This document shows, one piece after another, positions 12,987 to 25,115 of a stretch of DNA of 64,000 nucleotides (its first letter is position 1; every line of letters starts with the position of its first letter). The notes below the pieces were generated by a model. It was not told the DNA's origin, did no database searches, and saw only the letters and a program-made list of their open reading frames with translations. Position numbers and translations under genes: made by a program. The stretch comes from Gymnorhina tibicen (lineage: Eukaryota; Chordata; Aves; Passeriformes; Artamidae), in NCBI GenBank assembly GCA_013399875.1, contig VXAZ01000953.1, positions 2,789,890 to 2,853,889 on the forward strand, read 5' to 3'.

Positions 12987-13205
12987 CTAAGCGAAGTCAC
13001 GGGCTTCCATTCTTTTTAATTTACCATCTGTTCTGTATGACACAGCCTGTGTCTCTTTAGGGTTTAGTACCCATTTATTATCCAAAAGCCACCTCTGCCT
13101 GCTATTAAAATCACGTTGGAGTGATTTAGAGAGGGAATCCGTCCATTTGCCCAAGTGGAAAGATGTGTCATCAGCATAAACCTGAATGCTTCTGCCTTTC
13201 TGGAC
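12987..13205 (-). mobile_element. Non-LTR retrotransposon RT fragment with YADD motif (L2/Daphne-like, not classical CR1)
   Basis: On the minus strand an uninterrupted 83-codon frame (13,238 down to 12,987) contains IQVYADDTSFHL, with the YADD codons at 13,178-13,167. It is followed at family-like spacing by LQRDFNSRQRWLLDNKWVLNPKET. This matches RT domains 5-6 of non-LTR retrotransposons: YADDT, then about 20-30 residues, then L..D...WL.DN...LN..KT. The DN..VLNPK.T form is closer to L2/Crack/Daphne-type elements than to avian CR1. Both catalytic aspartates are present. The frame has a stop at the 3' edge and no recognisable RT upstream of residue 16, so only a short piece remains. The clade is uncertain. 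Confidence 0.65.
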
Positions 13206-16200
13206 TCCAGGGCTGGGAAATGCCTCACTAGCACACACATTGTGTCGGCTCCAGCCCCTTGCCTCCCCTAGCAGAGTCTATTACCATGGGCTTGGCATCA
13301 CACATCCCCTTCTCTCCTCTTCCCTTGTGTTACACGCACGTGCACCACATGCACGCGACACACACTTTTCCATTGTGCCTTTTTCCTCTCTGTCTGTGTC
13401 ACAAAAGGGACACAAAGTGAGCACCATCCCACTGACACAGCACCTTCTTTTTCATTTTAACTCCAGCCTCCCTGATCGTTACCCTGTCTGTCACAGACTA
13501 AGCCAGCACGCTCATTATTCTTGCCTCTCCATTCCCTTTAATCATTCACTCTAATGTGTACCTGACCATGTGAGCATGCTCCTTACCCCCTTGTTTTCTA
13601 ACATGCACCTTTTTCCCAAGTCCTCACACTCAGCCTTACCTCCTTTCCTCATTTCCAGCTCTCATGGTTCTCACCATTATTTAATAAAACACAGCACAGA
13701 TGAAGATAATTGCTATCGCTTCCACAGTCCCTTGGGACATCTCAGAAATCTCCCACAGGTACCCAGGCAAGCATCTCACCCTAATAGCGAATGACTGCTA
13801 AACTAAGCAAGAGATTTCCAACACTGTCTGCAAATTGAACCCAACAATGCCCCCTCTACCTCCATAGCTGCCTTCCATGGCTTTAGCCACTTCCAATTAA
13901 CCGAGCAGCTCAGAGCTGTCCTCGGGGATCCGGGACAGACAGGATCCAGGCTGAACACAAGTTCAGGATGGTAGAACAATTAAATGCAAGGTGGCTTGGC
14001 TCCAGAATCCTGGGTCAGAGCTTCTGGGGGACAGGGACCCTGTGAGAGTCTATAGCCAGGAGCTCAGTCCCTACTGAGCCATCAGGTGTGATACAGGTGG
14101 CAAAGCTCCCTGCACAGCAGAGAGGGGGCAAGGTGGTCCTAGTGCTACTGCACACATCCATCTGTTTGTGCAGATACCAAAGGGAGACTTTCTGTGCACT
14201 AAAAGTGTAGGGTCTCAGTTGGTTTGCTGAGACAACAGCCATTTTGTTCTCAGGCTCACTACAGCAGAGGCTTCTGTGCTACGTGTTCCCACAGAGGGTG
14301 GAAGATTAATAGAGCCATTGTCCCAACTTAAAACATTTTAATGAAAACTCTGGCATCACTGATGTGTGCCCTTGCTTGCTGTTATTTTTTCTTACCTAAT
14401 TTACCTGATAGACTCCAGTAGGAGGGGAGAGGAAAGGAGAAAGAAGACAAGGGAATAATGGGTATGTTCTCACCAGAAATTCTGAATTGATTCAAAATTA
14501 ATTCCTCCTCTCTATTTTAAATCAATACTTCAAAATCAAAATCTCAATTTTTGTTTTACCCTCACCTGCCTTTTTTTTCCCCACACAAGACTAAAATACA
14601 TCTATATATGGACTTCTAAATTTTTTTCTTTTTTAAAAAACAAACAATATCCTAAAAATGAAATTACATGTTGTGACTTTTTGGTATTTCATTTAGAAAT
14701 TGTGATTTGAAATGCTAGTTACAATCTTGTATTGTTCTGGATGGAGTGAGCACCTAATTTTTAGAGGTTTGATGGGCCATTTATCCCCATGATGGGGCAA
14801 AAGGACAGGAGGCACCCCAGACACAGTATGCTTACATTGGCTTCCCTCAGAGAACAGTAGAACTGCATAAGCTGAGAAAGCAGGAAACACTGCCATGAGA
14901 TGAGTAAGGGCACAGTCTGATTTTGGTATTATGAGTTCTGGAGCTATTGGAAGAAGAGTGCAGTGGGAAAAGCATATCCCCCTTACCTGTCCTACCTTGT
15001 CCCTTTGTCCCATGCCAGTTCTGTCAGGTTTACCCAGACAGAGCACACCTCAGCCTGAAAGAAAAGCAGGATGCCAGGGTGTGCTCTCCTATTTGTCTCC
15101 ACAGAGCCCCTGGGCTGCAGGCAAAAGGGGCTGGAAAAGTTGGACTGCTTTGGAGAAGGACCAGCTGATGTGCTGTCACTCTGGGCAGTGAAATGCCTCT
15201 GCTTTCACCGTGCTCTGGCAAGTCTGACAGCATCTCTCACCATCATCAGCTGGGGCACAGCAACCAGTCCAGCCCCATATCTCCACCTAGGCAGGAGCTG
15301 GCAGATCAGCACTGCACGGGAGAGTAGTGGGGGGCTGGTGTGGAAAGCCTGAGCTGGAGGAGACGGGTGGGCTGCAGGGCAGGAGGGGCCACTGGCAAGA
15401 TGATGAGGGGAGCCCCAGGCTGGGAGGGCCAGAAGTTAATGAAAGTTGGTAATGTGGTGCATTAGCAGAGATGTGTGCGTAGGGGAAGCCATAGAGAGCT
15501 AAGTTTAGCTCTAGTCAACACCATCAGTCTTTCACTTTCATGAGCACTAAAATTGACTGAAACTCAAAATATGTATTTTAAAAAATGGGAAAGGAAAAGA
15601 AAATGTCCGGTTCCTGTAAGATGATCAATAACAGCCAGTCCTAGAGATGACTTTTTCAGCCACAGAGAAACAACTGTTATTGTTGAATTGCTTGGGAACT
15701 TTGCCAGTGGACAAAGATAAACCAATAATGTCAAAGAGAGGAGGGGTGAGATTGCTGAAACCTTAGCTACGGTAAGAGGGTTGATGGAAACTCTTTCAAG
15801 AGACATGTGGCAGGCCTCACAGAAAGCAATCAGCTCCAACCAGGCACCAGGAAAAGCAAGGGCTGGGAGACCACACACCTATGCCACCTCCACACCAGTG
15901 CTGCTGCAGCCGCCGCAGAAGATGGCACTGGGTGCTGCATCGACCTGCTTCAGGTGCTGCAACCATGGCATGTGAGTAAACAGGGGATATGGGCTCTTGC
16001 AGGGCCCTCCACACAACACTTTTTTGCCCTGCACTACTACTTGACTTCTCCTGCTCCCTTCGAGGTGTGAAGCCCAGAACTGCTGGGCAGGAGCAAGAGG
16101 CAGCCGTGGAGCAGCCCTGTGACCTCAGGAGCAAGTTCGCTCTCTGGTACCAGGACTGCCTCAGACACGCATCACTTAACACTGCAAAGAAGCCTCTACC

Positions 16201-17055
16201 AAGGCTTTATTTCTGCAGCTGTGTCCCCTGTGGCTCTGCAGCCCTGCCTTGCAAGCCTGGGAATCACCCAGAGCATACAGACATGGTGGACCTCCCCACC
16301 ACACAACATCACACCAGGAGCTCCTCTCTTTGACTGCCCTTAAAAGGGCTCTTCCAGGACAGTGGAAGCAGTTGCTAGGTTGCTGACTGTAATAGTTTTG
16401 ACTGTGAAGGTCTCCAGGGAAAACCAGAGCAGTCACAGGGTCATAGTTCCCTGAGTTTTTGCCATTTCATCCTGGACAAATAGTAAATCTCATTCCCTAA
16501 AATAAAATCCCTTGTATGTTGAGAAACACTGAGGCGAGGGCTGTTTCTCACAAGACCCTGTTATTCCTATGACACCAGCCACATGACACCAAGGCACAAA
16601 TTTGGGCCACAGTGTCCAGTGACAATAGATGGAAAGGCCCTGGGCAGACCCCAATTTGTGCTTGTGAGAGATAGGCTGTTCTGTCTAATCTTGACCTTTT
16701 AAAAGTTTCCAAATACTCACTTCCATTACTACAGAAAAATCACTGCAGATTCTGGGTTTTGTGTGTTTTGTTAAAAGTTTCCCAGAATTCAAGGGATGAC
16801 AGAACAAACCCAAACACAGACAGTTCTTTGGGTGATATTACAGGATGGGGGGCAGCTGAGTCAGGGTATGCCAAAGAAACTTGCTGATGGGTGCAGAACC
16901 AGCCAAAGCAAGAGCCAAACCCAAGACACAGGGGTCCTGATTTTCGGGGCTGTTTTCTGACTGCAAAATGGTGTTTCCTAACGGTTCATGCTCCTGGCAG
17001 CTGTTGGGTAATCACCCCTCCCTCACTGTCGTATGCTTTTGGTACATCACTGGGA
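13206..17055. other. Unique sequence, no gene recognised
   Basis: Several 60-120 codon ORFs occur on both strands with no recognisable domain. The part at 13,300-13,700 is pyrimidine-rich but not a clean tract. The part at 14,480-14,700 is AT-rich with A- and T-runs. No repeat family was recognised before the CR1 copy that starts at 17,056. Confidence 0.45.
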
Positions 17056-17336
17056 CCTAGAATCATAGAAGGGTTTGGGTTGGAGAGGACTTTAAAGATC
17101 ATCTAGTTACACCCCAATGCCATGGCCAGGGACACCTTCCACTAGACCAGGTTGCTCAAAACTCCAGCCAACCTGGCCTTGAACACTTGCAGGAATGGGC
17201 TATCTACAATTTCTCTGGGCAACCTGTGCCAGTGCCTCACCACCCTCTCAGTAAAGAATTGCTTCCTAATATCTAATTGAAATCTACTGTCTTCTAGTGT
17301 AAAGCCATTCCCCTTTGTCCTATCACAGGATCACTG
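17056..17336 (-). mobile_element. CR1 LINE, 3' terminal fragment
   Basis: This is the reverse complement of an avian CR1 3' end. On the plus strand it begins with the inverted terminal ATTCTATG-type unit at about 17,060-17,071. It continues with hallmark segments for TTGGAGAGGACTTTAAAGATCATCT, GGACACCTTCCACTAGACCAG, TGGGCAACCTGTGCCAGTGCCTCACCACCCT and AAAGAATTGCTTCCTAATATCTAA. It ends near CCCTTTGTCCTATCAC. Only the last 280 bases or so are present, the usual 5' truncation for CR1. A few mismatches to the remembered consensus suggest moderate age. Confidence 0.95.
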
Positions 17337-17359
17337 GCTGCTTGACAAAGGAAGTTAGT

Positions 17360-17465
17360 GTTTTATCCTATGTTGTGGAATGGGAAACTGAGGCACAGAG
17401 GAAAGCAAAGTGACTTACCTGACGTTATTCAGGAGACCAGTGGACATCTGGATCTAAAACCATGA
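17360..17465 (+). mobile_element. MIR-like SINE core/tail
   Basis: The string GGGAAACTGAGGCACAGAGG at 17,382-17,401, followed by AAGTGACTTACCTGA and a decayed CTGGATCTAAAACC at 17,451-17,464, follows the order of the MIR core and tail (GGAAACTGAGGCACAGAG..AAGTGACTTGCC...GGATT.GAACC). MIR and related CORE-SINEs are old and present at low copy in bird genomes. It lies about 25 bases from the CR1 end, in the opposite orientation. Confidence 0.65.
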
Positions 17466-18055
17466 GCTTCCAAGAGCTCAAGGTCTTTCAAGTCTCAGGG
17501 TCAGCAAATATTCATTTCTGAATGCAGACATGTGTTGCTAGGTTTCTGAATGGGGAGGGAGGGATGTCCTCTGCAGTATTTTGTGTCCTGCAGCCCACAA
17601 TGATTTGGGCCTTTTGGAGGTTGCAGCTTCATCACTGTCAAGAAGAAGAACTCGGATCCCACGGGAATGGATAGAGCCTCAGGTTACCACATCTGCAATG
17701 GGCATTAAGCACATCGATTCTTCTGGAGTCCCATCAAAGCCTTGCACCTCTGGCCTGCCTGATGAACTTTTTAGCTAAGAAGTCATTTACATGGCCTGCT
17801 CTGTCCTCAGCCTCTCTGCTAACAGAGATGCTTATTTGATGCCAACACTTGTGTCTGCAAGGACATCTCAGTGCTGGTCTCCCTGGTTCGGAACACACAG
17901 ACCACAGAGAAGTCACCACAATCCCCTGCTGGCTGCTCAGTCCCACCACCTGCCACACAGGTGGGACCCCACCTCTCCAGGAGAGCCCAAGCGCTGTGCT
18001 CCCCTCCCTCCCCGTGTTTGTGTTGCTCTTTAAATGGCTTTGTTTTGCTTAAGCA
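17466..18055. other. Unique sequence, nothing recognised
   Basis: No repeat or exon was recognised. Short ORFs of 60-80 codons on both strands have no recognisable domain. Confidence 0.5.
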
Positions 18056-18361
18056 TCCCTTTTCAAGTAATGTTTAGCTTCCAGTTGGAATGAGCTCCAG
18101 GAAGCATGGCCGGGTCCCTGCCTGGAACAACGGCCTGTAATTTACGGTGAGTTATGTTTCAATTACCTCGGTGTTATAGCGTCTTGGTGAGGGCAGGCAT
18201 TATGTCATGTCAGGGATACGGGAGAGGGAGAAAATACAGACGCTCCCATTACAGCCAGTGATGGAACAGTTTTAATAATACTGCAGGAAAAAAATAAAGA
18301 GAAGGGGAGCGCAAATGACTTTCCAGCCATACCATTACTGCACATTAGTAACCCAGCGCAG
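18056..18361. other. Conserved-non-coding-element-like block
   Basis: The text between about 18,120 and 18,360 has mixed composition with retained CpGs in a CpG-poor setting. It also has AT-rich factor-like words (TAATTTACGG, CAATTACC, TTTTAATAATA) and no repeat. This resembles vertebrate conserved non-coding elements, but I infer it from texture only. It abuts a purine-rich tract. Confidence 0.28.
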
Positions 18362-18598
18362 CCAGGGAGAGAGAGGGGGAGAGAGAAGTGGGGAAAGGAG
18401 AGGCACAGCTAAGTGACAGGAGAGAAGTAAAGGGAGAGGAGACAGAGGGGGCAGAGAAAGGGAAAAAATAGGGTGAGGCAGGAGAAGACAGGGAAGGAGG
18501 GAGGGAAAGATGGAGAGAGGGATAGAGAAGGGCACCAGAGGAGCAAGGAAAGAGGCCGTGTGAGAGATGCAAGAGGAGAGGTGGCAGGAGAGGAAGGA
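18362..18598 (+). repeat. Purine-rich (GGAGA/GAGAGG) low-complexity tract
   Basis: About 235 bases are dominated by G and A on the plus strand, with short GAGAGG, GGGAGA and GGAAGG units and only scattered pyrimidines. The antisense ORFs across it read as proline/serine/leucine-rich low complexity and are artefacts. Long polypurine tracts can form triplex DNA, but this one is imperfect. Confidence 0.8.
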
Positions 18599-21500
18599 CC
18601 TGGTCCTCATAGAGTTACAGAGGGAGGCTCACTGCCTCAGCCCCACAGCAATCTTACCCCACAGCCAGCTCCCACGCACCCCACACATCCACTGGCCTTG
18701 GTTCACTGGCTATGGGGAGTGGCAAGCAGGCGAGAAGCTGCAGGAAAGGGGAAGAGAAGCAATCGCTATTAGTCTTTGGTGAACGATATTGCTTTGTTGC
18801 TAGAACAAAGCACTCGGCTTTCCAATAATAACAATCTACTTTTTTTCTTTTAATCAAATTTCCTTTGTCGTTGTGGCTTTTCTTAATTTTGCTTCAGCAG
18901 GGTAAGCCTCTCACTTCCAGCTTGCTGCCTCAATCGACGCTCTGCCTCACTCTCAGTCACTCCTGCCCATGTGCGCCAGCACGCTCTCTCCTTCTTTATT
19001 TTCTTGACACAAATGGCAGTCATTGCTCAGAGAATGTGCTGGGTGAGCCTGCTTTGTAATTCAAACCTTTTATTCGGGTTACTATTATGTACTAAAGAGG
19101 AAAATATGTATTGGCTAAACAGCCTCCTTACTGATGGTCCCCAGGATGGGAGGGAAGGACTTGGGCACAGGACCTCATGGGAACCTGTTGTTTCCCTGCC
19201 TTGCTCATCACTTGCCTGGGAATTCAGCTCATTTTCGTTGCCACCTGCCTTCCCACTGCAGGGAGTAAGCCCTGTGGTTGGAGATGAATTTATGCCTTTC
19301 TGTCAGCGTTCAAGCTTGACAATGGGCTCAAAGACCAAGAACATTGGGCATATCAAATAGCCGACAGCAAGATCAGGGTTGAAAATTGGGGGTGTAATTT
19401 GAAGGGAGCATGAATAAGTGAATTTTGCCTCTGCCTGGGTAATTTATACCATTATAACTACTAGAGATCGCTACCCACCTGTGTAGGCTTATTCCACCAA
19501 TGCAATGCCATAAAGCCTCAGCAAACCCAAGGCAGGGATTCCCCACCATCACAAATGGCTTCATACTGCTGTACCAGTAAAAATAAAAGCTGCCTCCCTG
19601 TCACTCAGATGTAGGTTTTCCAGAATGCTGTTAGTAGAGATAGGGGGTAATACTGCAGTGTTTCAAGTTGTGCACCTGCATCCTTTCGGTACCATATCTG
19701 TACAGTACCAGTAAACACAGTTGTGTAAATGTGAGCTGAGCCAGGCACTGGCACACGGAGGCACATCTCTTGTGGTTGCAGTAAGGGGTGCATCCTGCCT
19801 CAGGGCAGTTATGAGCAAACAGGACACCAAATGATCTGGTTTAATTTTAAAAGAACATGCATAGGCAATCCCTGCTCAGGTGCAAAGCGTGCAGAAACAT
19901 TTTCCCCATCAACATGCCCTGATTATCAGTGTGGGTTTGCACTGTATCAGCAGCTTACCATTGCGTGACTGCATATTTGCCATTCGGGTACAAAGATCCC
20001 AAGTGCTTCCCAGCCCTCCTGCGCAGTGTGTGGCACGTCTGACTGTTGGCAGCTGGGGGCTGCAGTTTCCAGGGTGGTTCTGTTTGTGGTGCTCACACCT
20101 CACTTGCTGCATCAAAGCGAGGGGCAGCTCTGCCTCCCTCCTGAAGGCATCTGGATAACACCGTGGTTGGGCACATGTAGTGCAGGCAGGAGGATCTCAG
20201 AGGTCAGGGGACTGCTGCCAGAAATTTCAAGTGGAGGCTGCCTGAAAACATTCTCCGTCCACTGGATTACCCCAGTTTTACAGGATGACACAGACAACAG
20301 AGGAAATTATTGAGGTGACCTGAGTTCCACATTAAGGAGTTAACCTTTTCTGCTTGTCTGCAGACAGAGTGGATGATTTTCTGGTCAAACTGGATTTTTT
20401 GCCAGGACTTTTCAGGGAATATTTCTATTTTGTTCCTGGACCTGCTTTAAAAGGAGACCATGATCTGCTTTATATTGTCTGAGGTGTAGTCTGGAGTTTT
20501 TGTTCAGTTAGAGTCTCTTTGCCTCAGGGATTGTTTCAGTGGAACTTATATGGCAAATGCATCTAGTCTGCATTATAAACAGGATATATTTCTCTTTCCA
20601 AGTAGACATTATCTTGTTTTGTTTTTTTTTTTTTAATTATTATTTTATTTATTTGGTTCCATGGGAATACCTCTGTGCAGGCAGGTAGTATTCAGTTGTG
20701 TGTAGAAAAGGGAAACTTCATCCAAGCAGTTCTACCACAGCCCCTCATTTGTCTTGTGGCAGAGTTTAACAGTGAGAATCTCTTTCTTCCCTCCATTTCT
20801 GAGCTCACAGATGTTAAACACAGGCGATGCAGATCTGATGGTCTTGTGGTTCCAGCTTCTCTTCCTTGTTTCCAGCTGTTAAATCACATTTAAAGATGTT
20901 AACAATACACAAAATACCCTCAGCATATGACTTCCTTCTGCAAGTGATCACTGGAGCTGTCACAGGGGTATTATTACATTGCCAATGAGAAGAAACACAT
21001 CCCCTGTGGTTCTGAATGGAAGGGAGGCATCTGTAAGGCAGCTTCTCAAGTAGGAGGTGGCCCATGCTTTAGGAAACATGGAGTGCCCCCACACAGGAAA
21101 ACTGTGTTTTAGGAAGCACAGACTAAGCAATTTACCTGTACTATGTGTCTTTTTCTCCCTCTGCTGTGGTTAGTCATTAAAGTCGTATCGCAGCCCAGTT
21201 CTCAATGGATTTTTATTAGACACAGTACAGCAACCAGTGACTTCACCTGCACACATTTCCATCAGATTTTTTTTTACCTAAACCAAGGAGCACCTGTGGG
21301 ATGTGTGGATGTGCCTTGGGGAGCACTGTGAGTAAACACGTGGGCAGCAGTGTGTTTGCAAACATCATTAACCAATGGAAAAGTTGGTCCTGAGGCACCA
21401 GGGAAACTACAACAGAGATTTGTTGGACAGCAAGGGATATAGCTCCATTCTTCTTCACACAGGGGAGAAACTGGCCACAAATGTCATGGGGGGCTCTGTC

Positions 21501-23945
21501 ACAGACTTAGCAGAAGAATTTGGAATTCCCCTTTACTCCTGCCGTTAATATTCCCTCACAACTACAGTTCATCATCCACTTCACTGCCTATGGTATTACC
21601 CAGGACTGCAGGATCAAAAGCTTGCACAGTAACTGGGTCAGAGAGTCTCCTAAGAGGCTCTGTGACTGTGCTGTTTTTCTCCCCATCCCAGCCACCATGT
21701 TAACTGAGATGCAGCAAACAAGTGAAAAATGTGGTGTCAGGTAAAATAACCAGGCTTATGTCTGACTTTGGGGAAAATTTGGGAAATGAGGAGTGGCGCC
21801 AAATTGACTGCTTCAAGAAGTTTTGAACAGTGGATTCTAAAAGTCCTTCTGCAGCACGGCCCTGCCTGATCACTTTGGTTTGTATAATAGGATGTACTAG
21901 GATCCAGTTACAAGCCAAAGTCCACTAGGGAGTGGAAGTGTGAAGCTTAATACAGTATCACAGAAATGGAAAGTGTCTTTAATGGTACAGAAGGGACTTG
22001 TGCTTGAAAGCATTTAACAGAGCCTTGGTAAGTAAACTGTAGTAATTGAGCTAGCAAAGGCATTTAGCTTGAACACTTTGTTTATGTATAACAAAATCAA
22101 ATAAGCACCAGGAAGAACTATTCTTCAAAGGGATAATTTGAAATGCTTCTAATCCCTCCCCAGACAAAGAGCACTTACTCATTTCAGTGTGCACATTTCG
22201 TTGTGCCATGTAGCTACGGTGACTCTTGGTTTGTGAATATGAAAGGATTTAAATCACAATACATTATAGTCAAGCTTCCACACCTACAGTTATTTCAAAT
22301 CCACCAGGGAATACAGCCCAGATCTTCACACTGAGAACTCAGATGATCATGGCATCCCCTGGGACTAATCCAACCTCTGCTCTTCTCAATTCCAACTCTC
22401 TGCTTTCCCTGAGGATCACTGTTTATCTGGAAAAGAAACTAGGGTGCTGAAAGGCATGGGAGGGGAGATAAAAAATGAGCATGAACAAACTGTCAAAGAA
22501 AGCTTCACTGTGGTCACCTGTATGTCAGAAAAAAAGAGAGGAAGAGAAGAATAAATCCTAAAGACAATACAAGCTTTAAGGATCTAACCTCTATATCCAG
22601 TAGAATTATAGTGTTGAATATAAGAGGTTGTCAAAGGTCTTAATAACAGCTGGGTCAAAAAAAACACCCACCGAGACTGTTTGTTTTCCTTTAACTGAAC
22701 CCTGGGATTTTCACTAACTAAAATGTAAGAAGGAAACGAACTCAAAAAAAGTAGTTTTATGCCTTGGAAGCTCCTGCAGGGCCGTGTGGGGGTTGAGCTT
22801 TACCCCATTTTCCTGTGTGAGAGGGTTTTGTTTAGAAGTGAGTCCTAATATGAAGATCTGAAGGACTGCACTTGCCACTATAGCACCATATTAAGTTCTA
22901 AGTTGGCAAGGTTGAAAAAGAAATATTTCAAGTGCAGTGTTTAAAGTGGAAAGTAGAGATCCAGTTTAACATTTTAAACAGAGAAGTTTCTCTTTTTTTT
23001 CCGTTATTGGCACAAAAGCTTGTTTGAGGTCAGCTTTATGTGAAAAACTGTGGTGAACAGGACCTCACTAGACAGCAGTTTGGTTTAACATTTTTGGTCT
23101 TCTTTGACATTCATGAGAATTCCAATTCAAGGATTTTCATCTGAACAAGATGAAATTAGAGATTTAATTACTCACTGAAAAAAACAAACAAAACCCAAAC
23201 TTTTAATCAAGTTCAAGGCATAGATTTTTACGTCCATGTTTAAAAGGTGCTGAGAATTGAATAGACTACTCATGGAAAAGGATGAAAACAAGGAAGAGAG
23301 ATGAGTAACAGAGAAGGCAAAGTGTCAAACATGATGGAAAGTTGGTGGAGGGTCACTTCAGGGAGCAGACTTCAGAAAAAGACTCAGTTGCAACCTGTGT
23401 TGGAAGCAGGGAAGACGACAGACAAAGGAGTGGCTTTATCAGACCTTCAGATGCTATAGGAACACATCTTGTGCCTGGGAAAGGCACATCTTCAGACCTA
23501 TGGAGAAGCCCCGGCTTTTGCAACAAAGAGTGTTCCAGAGGCCCTGGACTACCGAGGAGTGACATGGATGAATGGCCAGCAGAGTGTCACAGCTGAAAGG
23601 GGAAAGCTGAGTAGAGGATCAGACACCAGCTTTGAGTTCCTTTATTTAAACTAACAAATAAGAACCCAGCTTAAGCTACAATGGACGGGATTATTCTTAC
23701 ACGGGTACGTGCAACAAAACAGCCTAATGGGAGAGGAAGGAACACAAGGTCATTACTGCATACAGCTCTCCCACTCCCCCAGTCAGCACGGCAAGCAGCT
23801 ACCAGGAAAAATTGGGGTCCAGCTGTTCTTTCTCTCTTCCTAGTAAATGTTCTCACCTCCACTGTCCCAACCCACCACCTACCTTCCAAGAAAAACAAAG
23901 CTCCAGTGATTTGTATGTAACATTTAATTCTTACTTGAAGAGCTT
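18599..23945. other. Unique sequence, no gene recognised
   Basis: I recognise no interspersed repeat or exon. A T-rich low-complexity patch lies at about 20,615-20,655. Scattered ORFs up to 129 codons (18,971-19,360) are not recognisable. The part at 22,560-23,250 is AT-rich. Confidence 0.45.
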
Positions 23946-24480
23946 ATGTTACCAGGTTTAAGGAAAATAAAGGATGCTAAACAACTTGAACGGCCAACAA
24001 GTGACAAATAGCAAATAATGAAAGCACTCAATTCAAACATAAATGAGGCCAGGGATTGCCTATTATTCTGTCTTTGCACACTACCCAGAAAGCAGGCAGA
24101 GGGGGTGCATTCTTGGTCAATTCCTAGGCACTGTCATAATAAACGTGATTAATAGGCTATAATTTACCTGCACAAATAATTCAATGAACAAATACAAACA
24201 ACAAACAAATTTGGGCAGCTGCGATCAGATCCTGAGCAGAATAGAGCACATTTGCTAAATAAATTGGTATCAACTAGTCCTAGTAATTGCATTCCATCTC
24301 CCGGAATGGCTCCTGGATTACTTACGGAGCCCAAAAGCCTGCCAAGCATTTTACAGGCTGTGTCCATTCTGTGCCTAAGAGAGTGGATTCACTGCCTACA
24401 CCCAAATCACTGAGCGTTTGCATTTGCATTGACATTTTTATGGGGCTTTCTAGCTTCGCAAGTGTTTTCTAAGGAGTGAA
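23946..24480. other. Conserved-non-coding-element-like cluster
   Basis: This is about 500 bases without repeats. It is dense in words common in vertebrate developmental enhancers: AAATAATGAAAG, TCATAATAAACGTGATTAATAGG, GCAGCTGCGATCAGATC (an E-box), TGCTAAATAAATT and GTAATTGCATT. It also retains isolated CpGs. No ORF longer than 67 codons occurs. A single genome cannot show conservation, so this is inference. Confidence 0.33.
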
Positions 24481-24934
24481 GTTTAAAACAGCTCTGGTCC
24501 TCTTGTAATATTGCTGATTAAGTAATAGGATCAGCCTAGATTTTGCATTCTTTTAGCCACAAAAATTACTTACTTGGGGCATTAAAATAAGAGCCCCTAG
24601 AGACCCATGTGCACAGGTTACAGATAAGCCCTCAGCACCGTATTAGCTCTGCTTGTTATTTGCTCTCCCCAGGTCTGCTGGCCTGAGTTTTGAGCTGGGG
24701 TCACAGCTCACTTGAGACCCTGGAAGACTGTGCTGAATTTAGCCAGGCCTGAGAGGAGAGAGCACCTCTCCTCCACGGACCAGAGCTCTGGTCTATTTTG
24801 TGACTCGCAAGCAGAGTTCTCAGTCTTTGGAAGAAATGCTGAACTAAGCTTTCCTGGGCTGTGTATCCTCCCTCCTCCCTGCCTCAGCCAGGCAGCAGTG
24901 CCAAGCGTGGTGGGTAAGCGCAGGTTCCACGACA
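24481..24934. other. Unique sequence between two conserved-like blocks
   Basis: Nothing was recognised. Overlapping ORFs on both strands at 24,708-24,945 (75-77 codons) are mirror frames with no known domain. Confidence 0.45.
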
Positions 24935-25115
24935 AGGTAAGATAAATGGAGAAACATGCGCTGCAAGAGATGTTTATTGAGTGAGATGCTAAATGAATAA
25001 CCCAATCAATGCTGTAATATTTAATTCAATACAAACTTCAGATTGAGAGTGTTCCCCATTTATTTTGTGCTGTCACTGAAATTGTCGTTCATTAGAGCAC
25101 TGTGCTATCATTAAG
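24935..25115. other. Conserved-non-coding-element-like block
   Basis: This is AT-rich, motif-dense sequence with TTATTGAGTGAG, TAAATGAATAACCCAATCAATG, TAATATTTAATTC and GTCGTTCATTAG. It contains HOX/PBX-like and POU-like words and no repeat. I infer it from texture only. It is the second such block in about 1.2 kb. Confidence 0.3.

Noticed and set aside
18335..18610. Proline/serine/leucine-rich minus-strand ORFs
   Set aside because: They are direct translations of the purine-rich tract and carry no independent signal.
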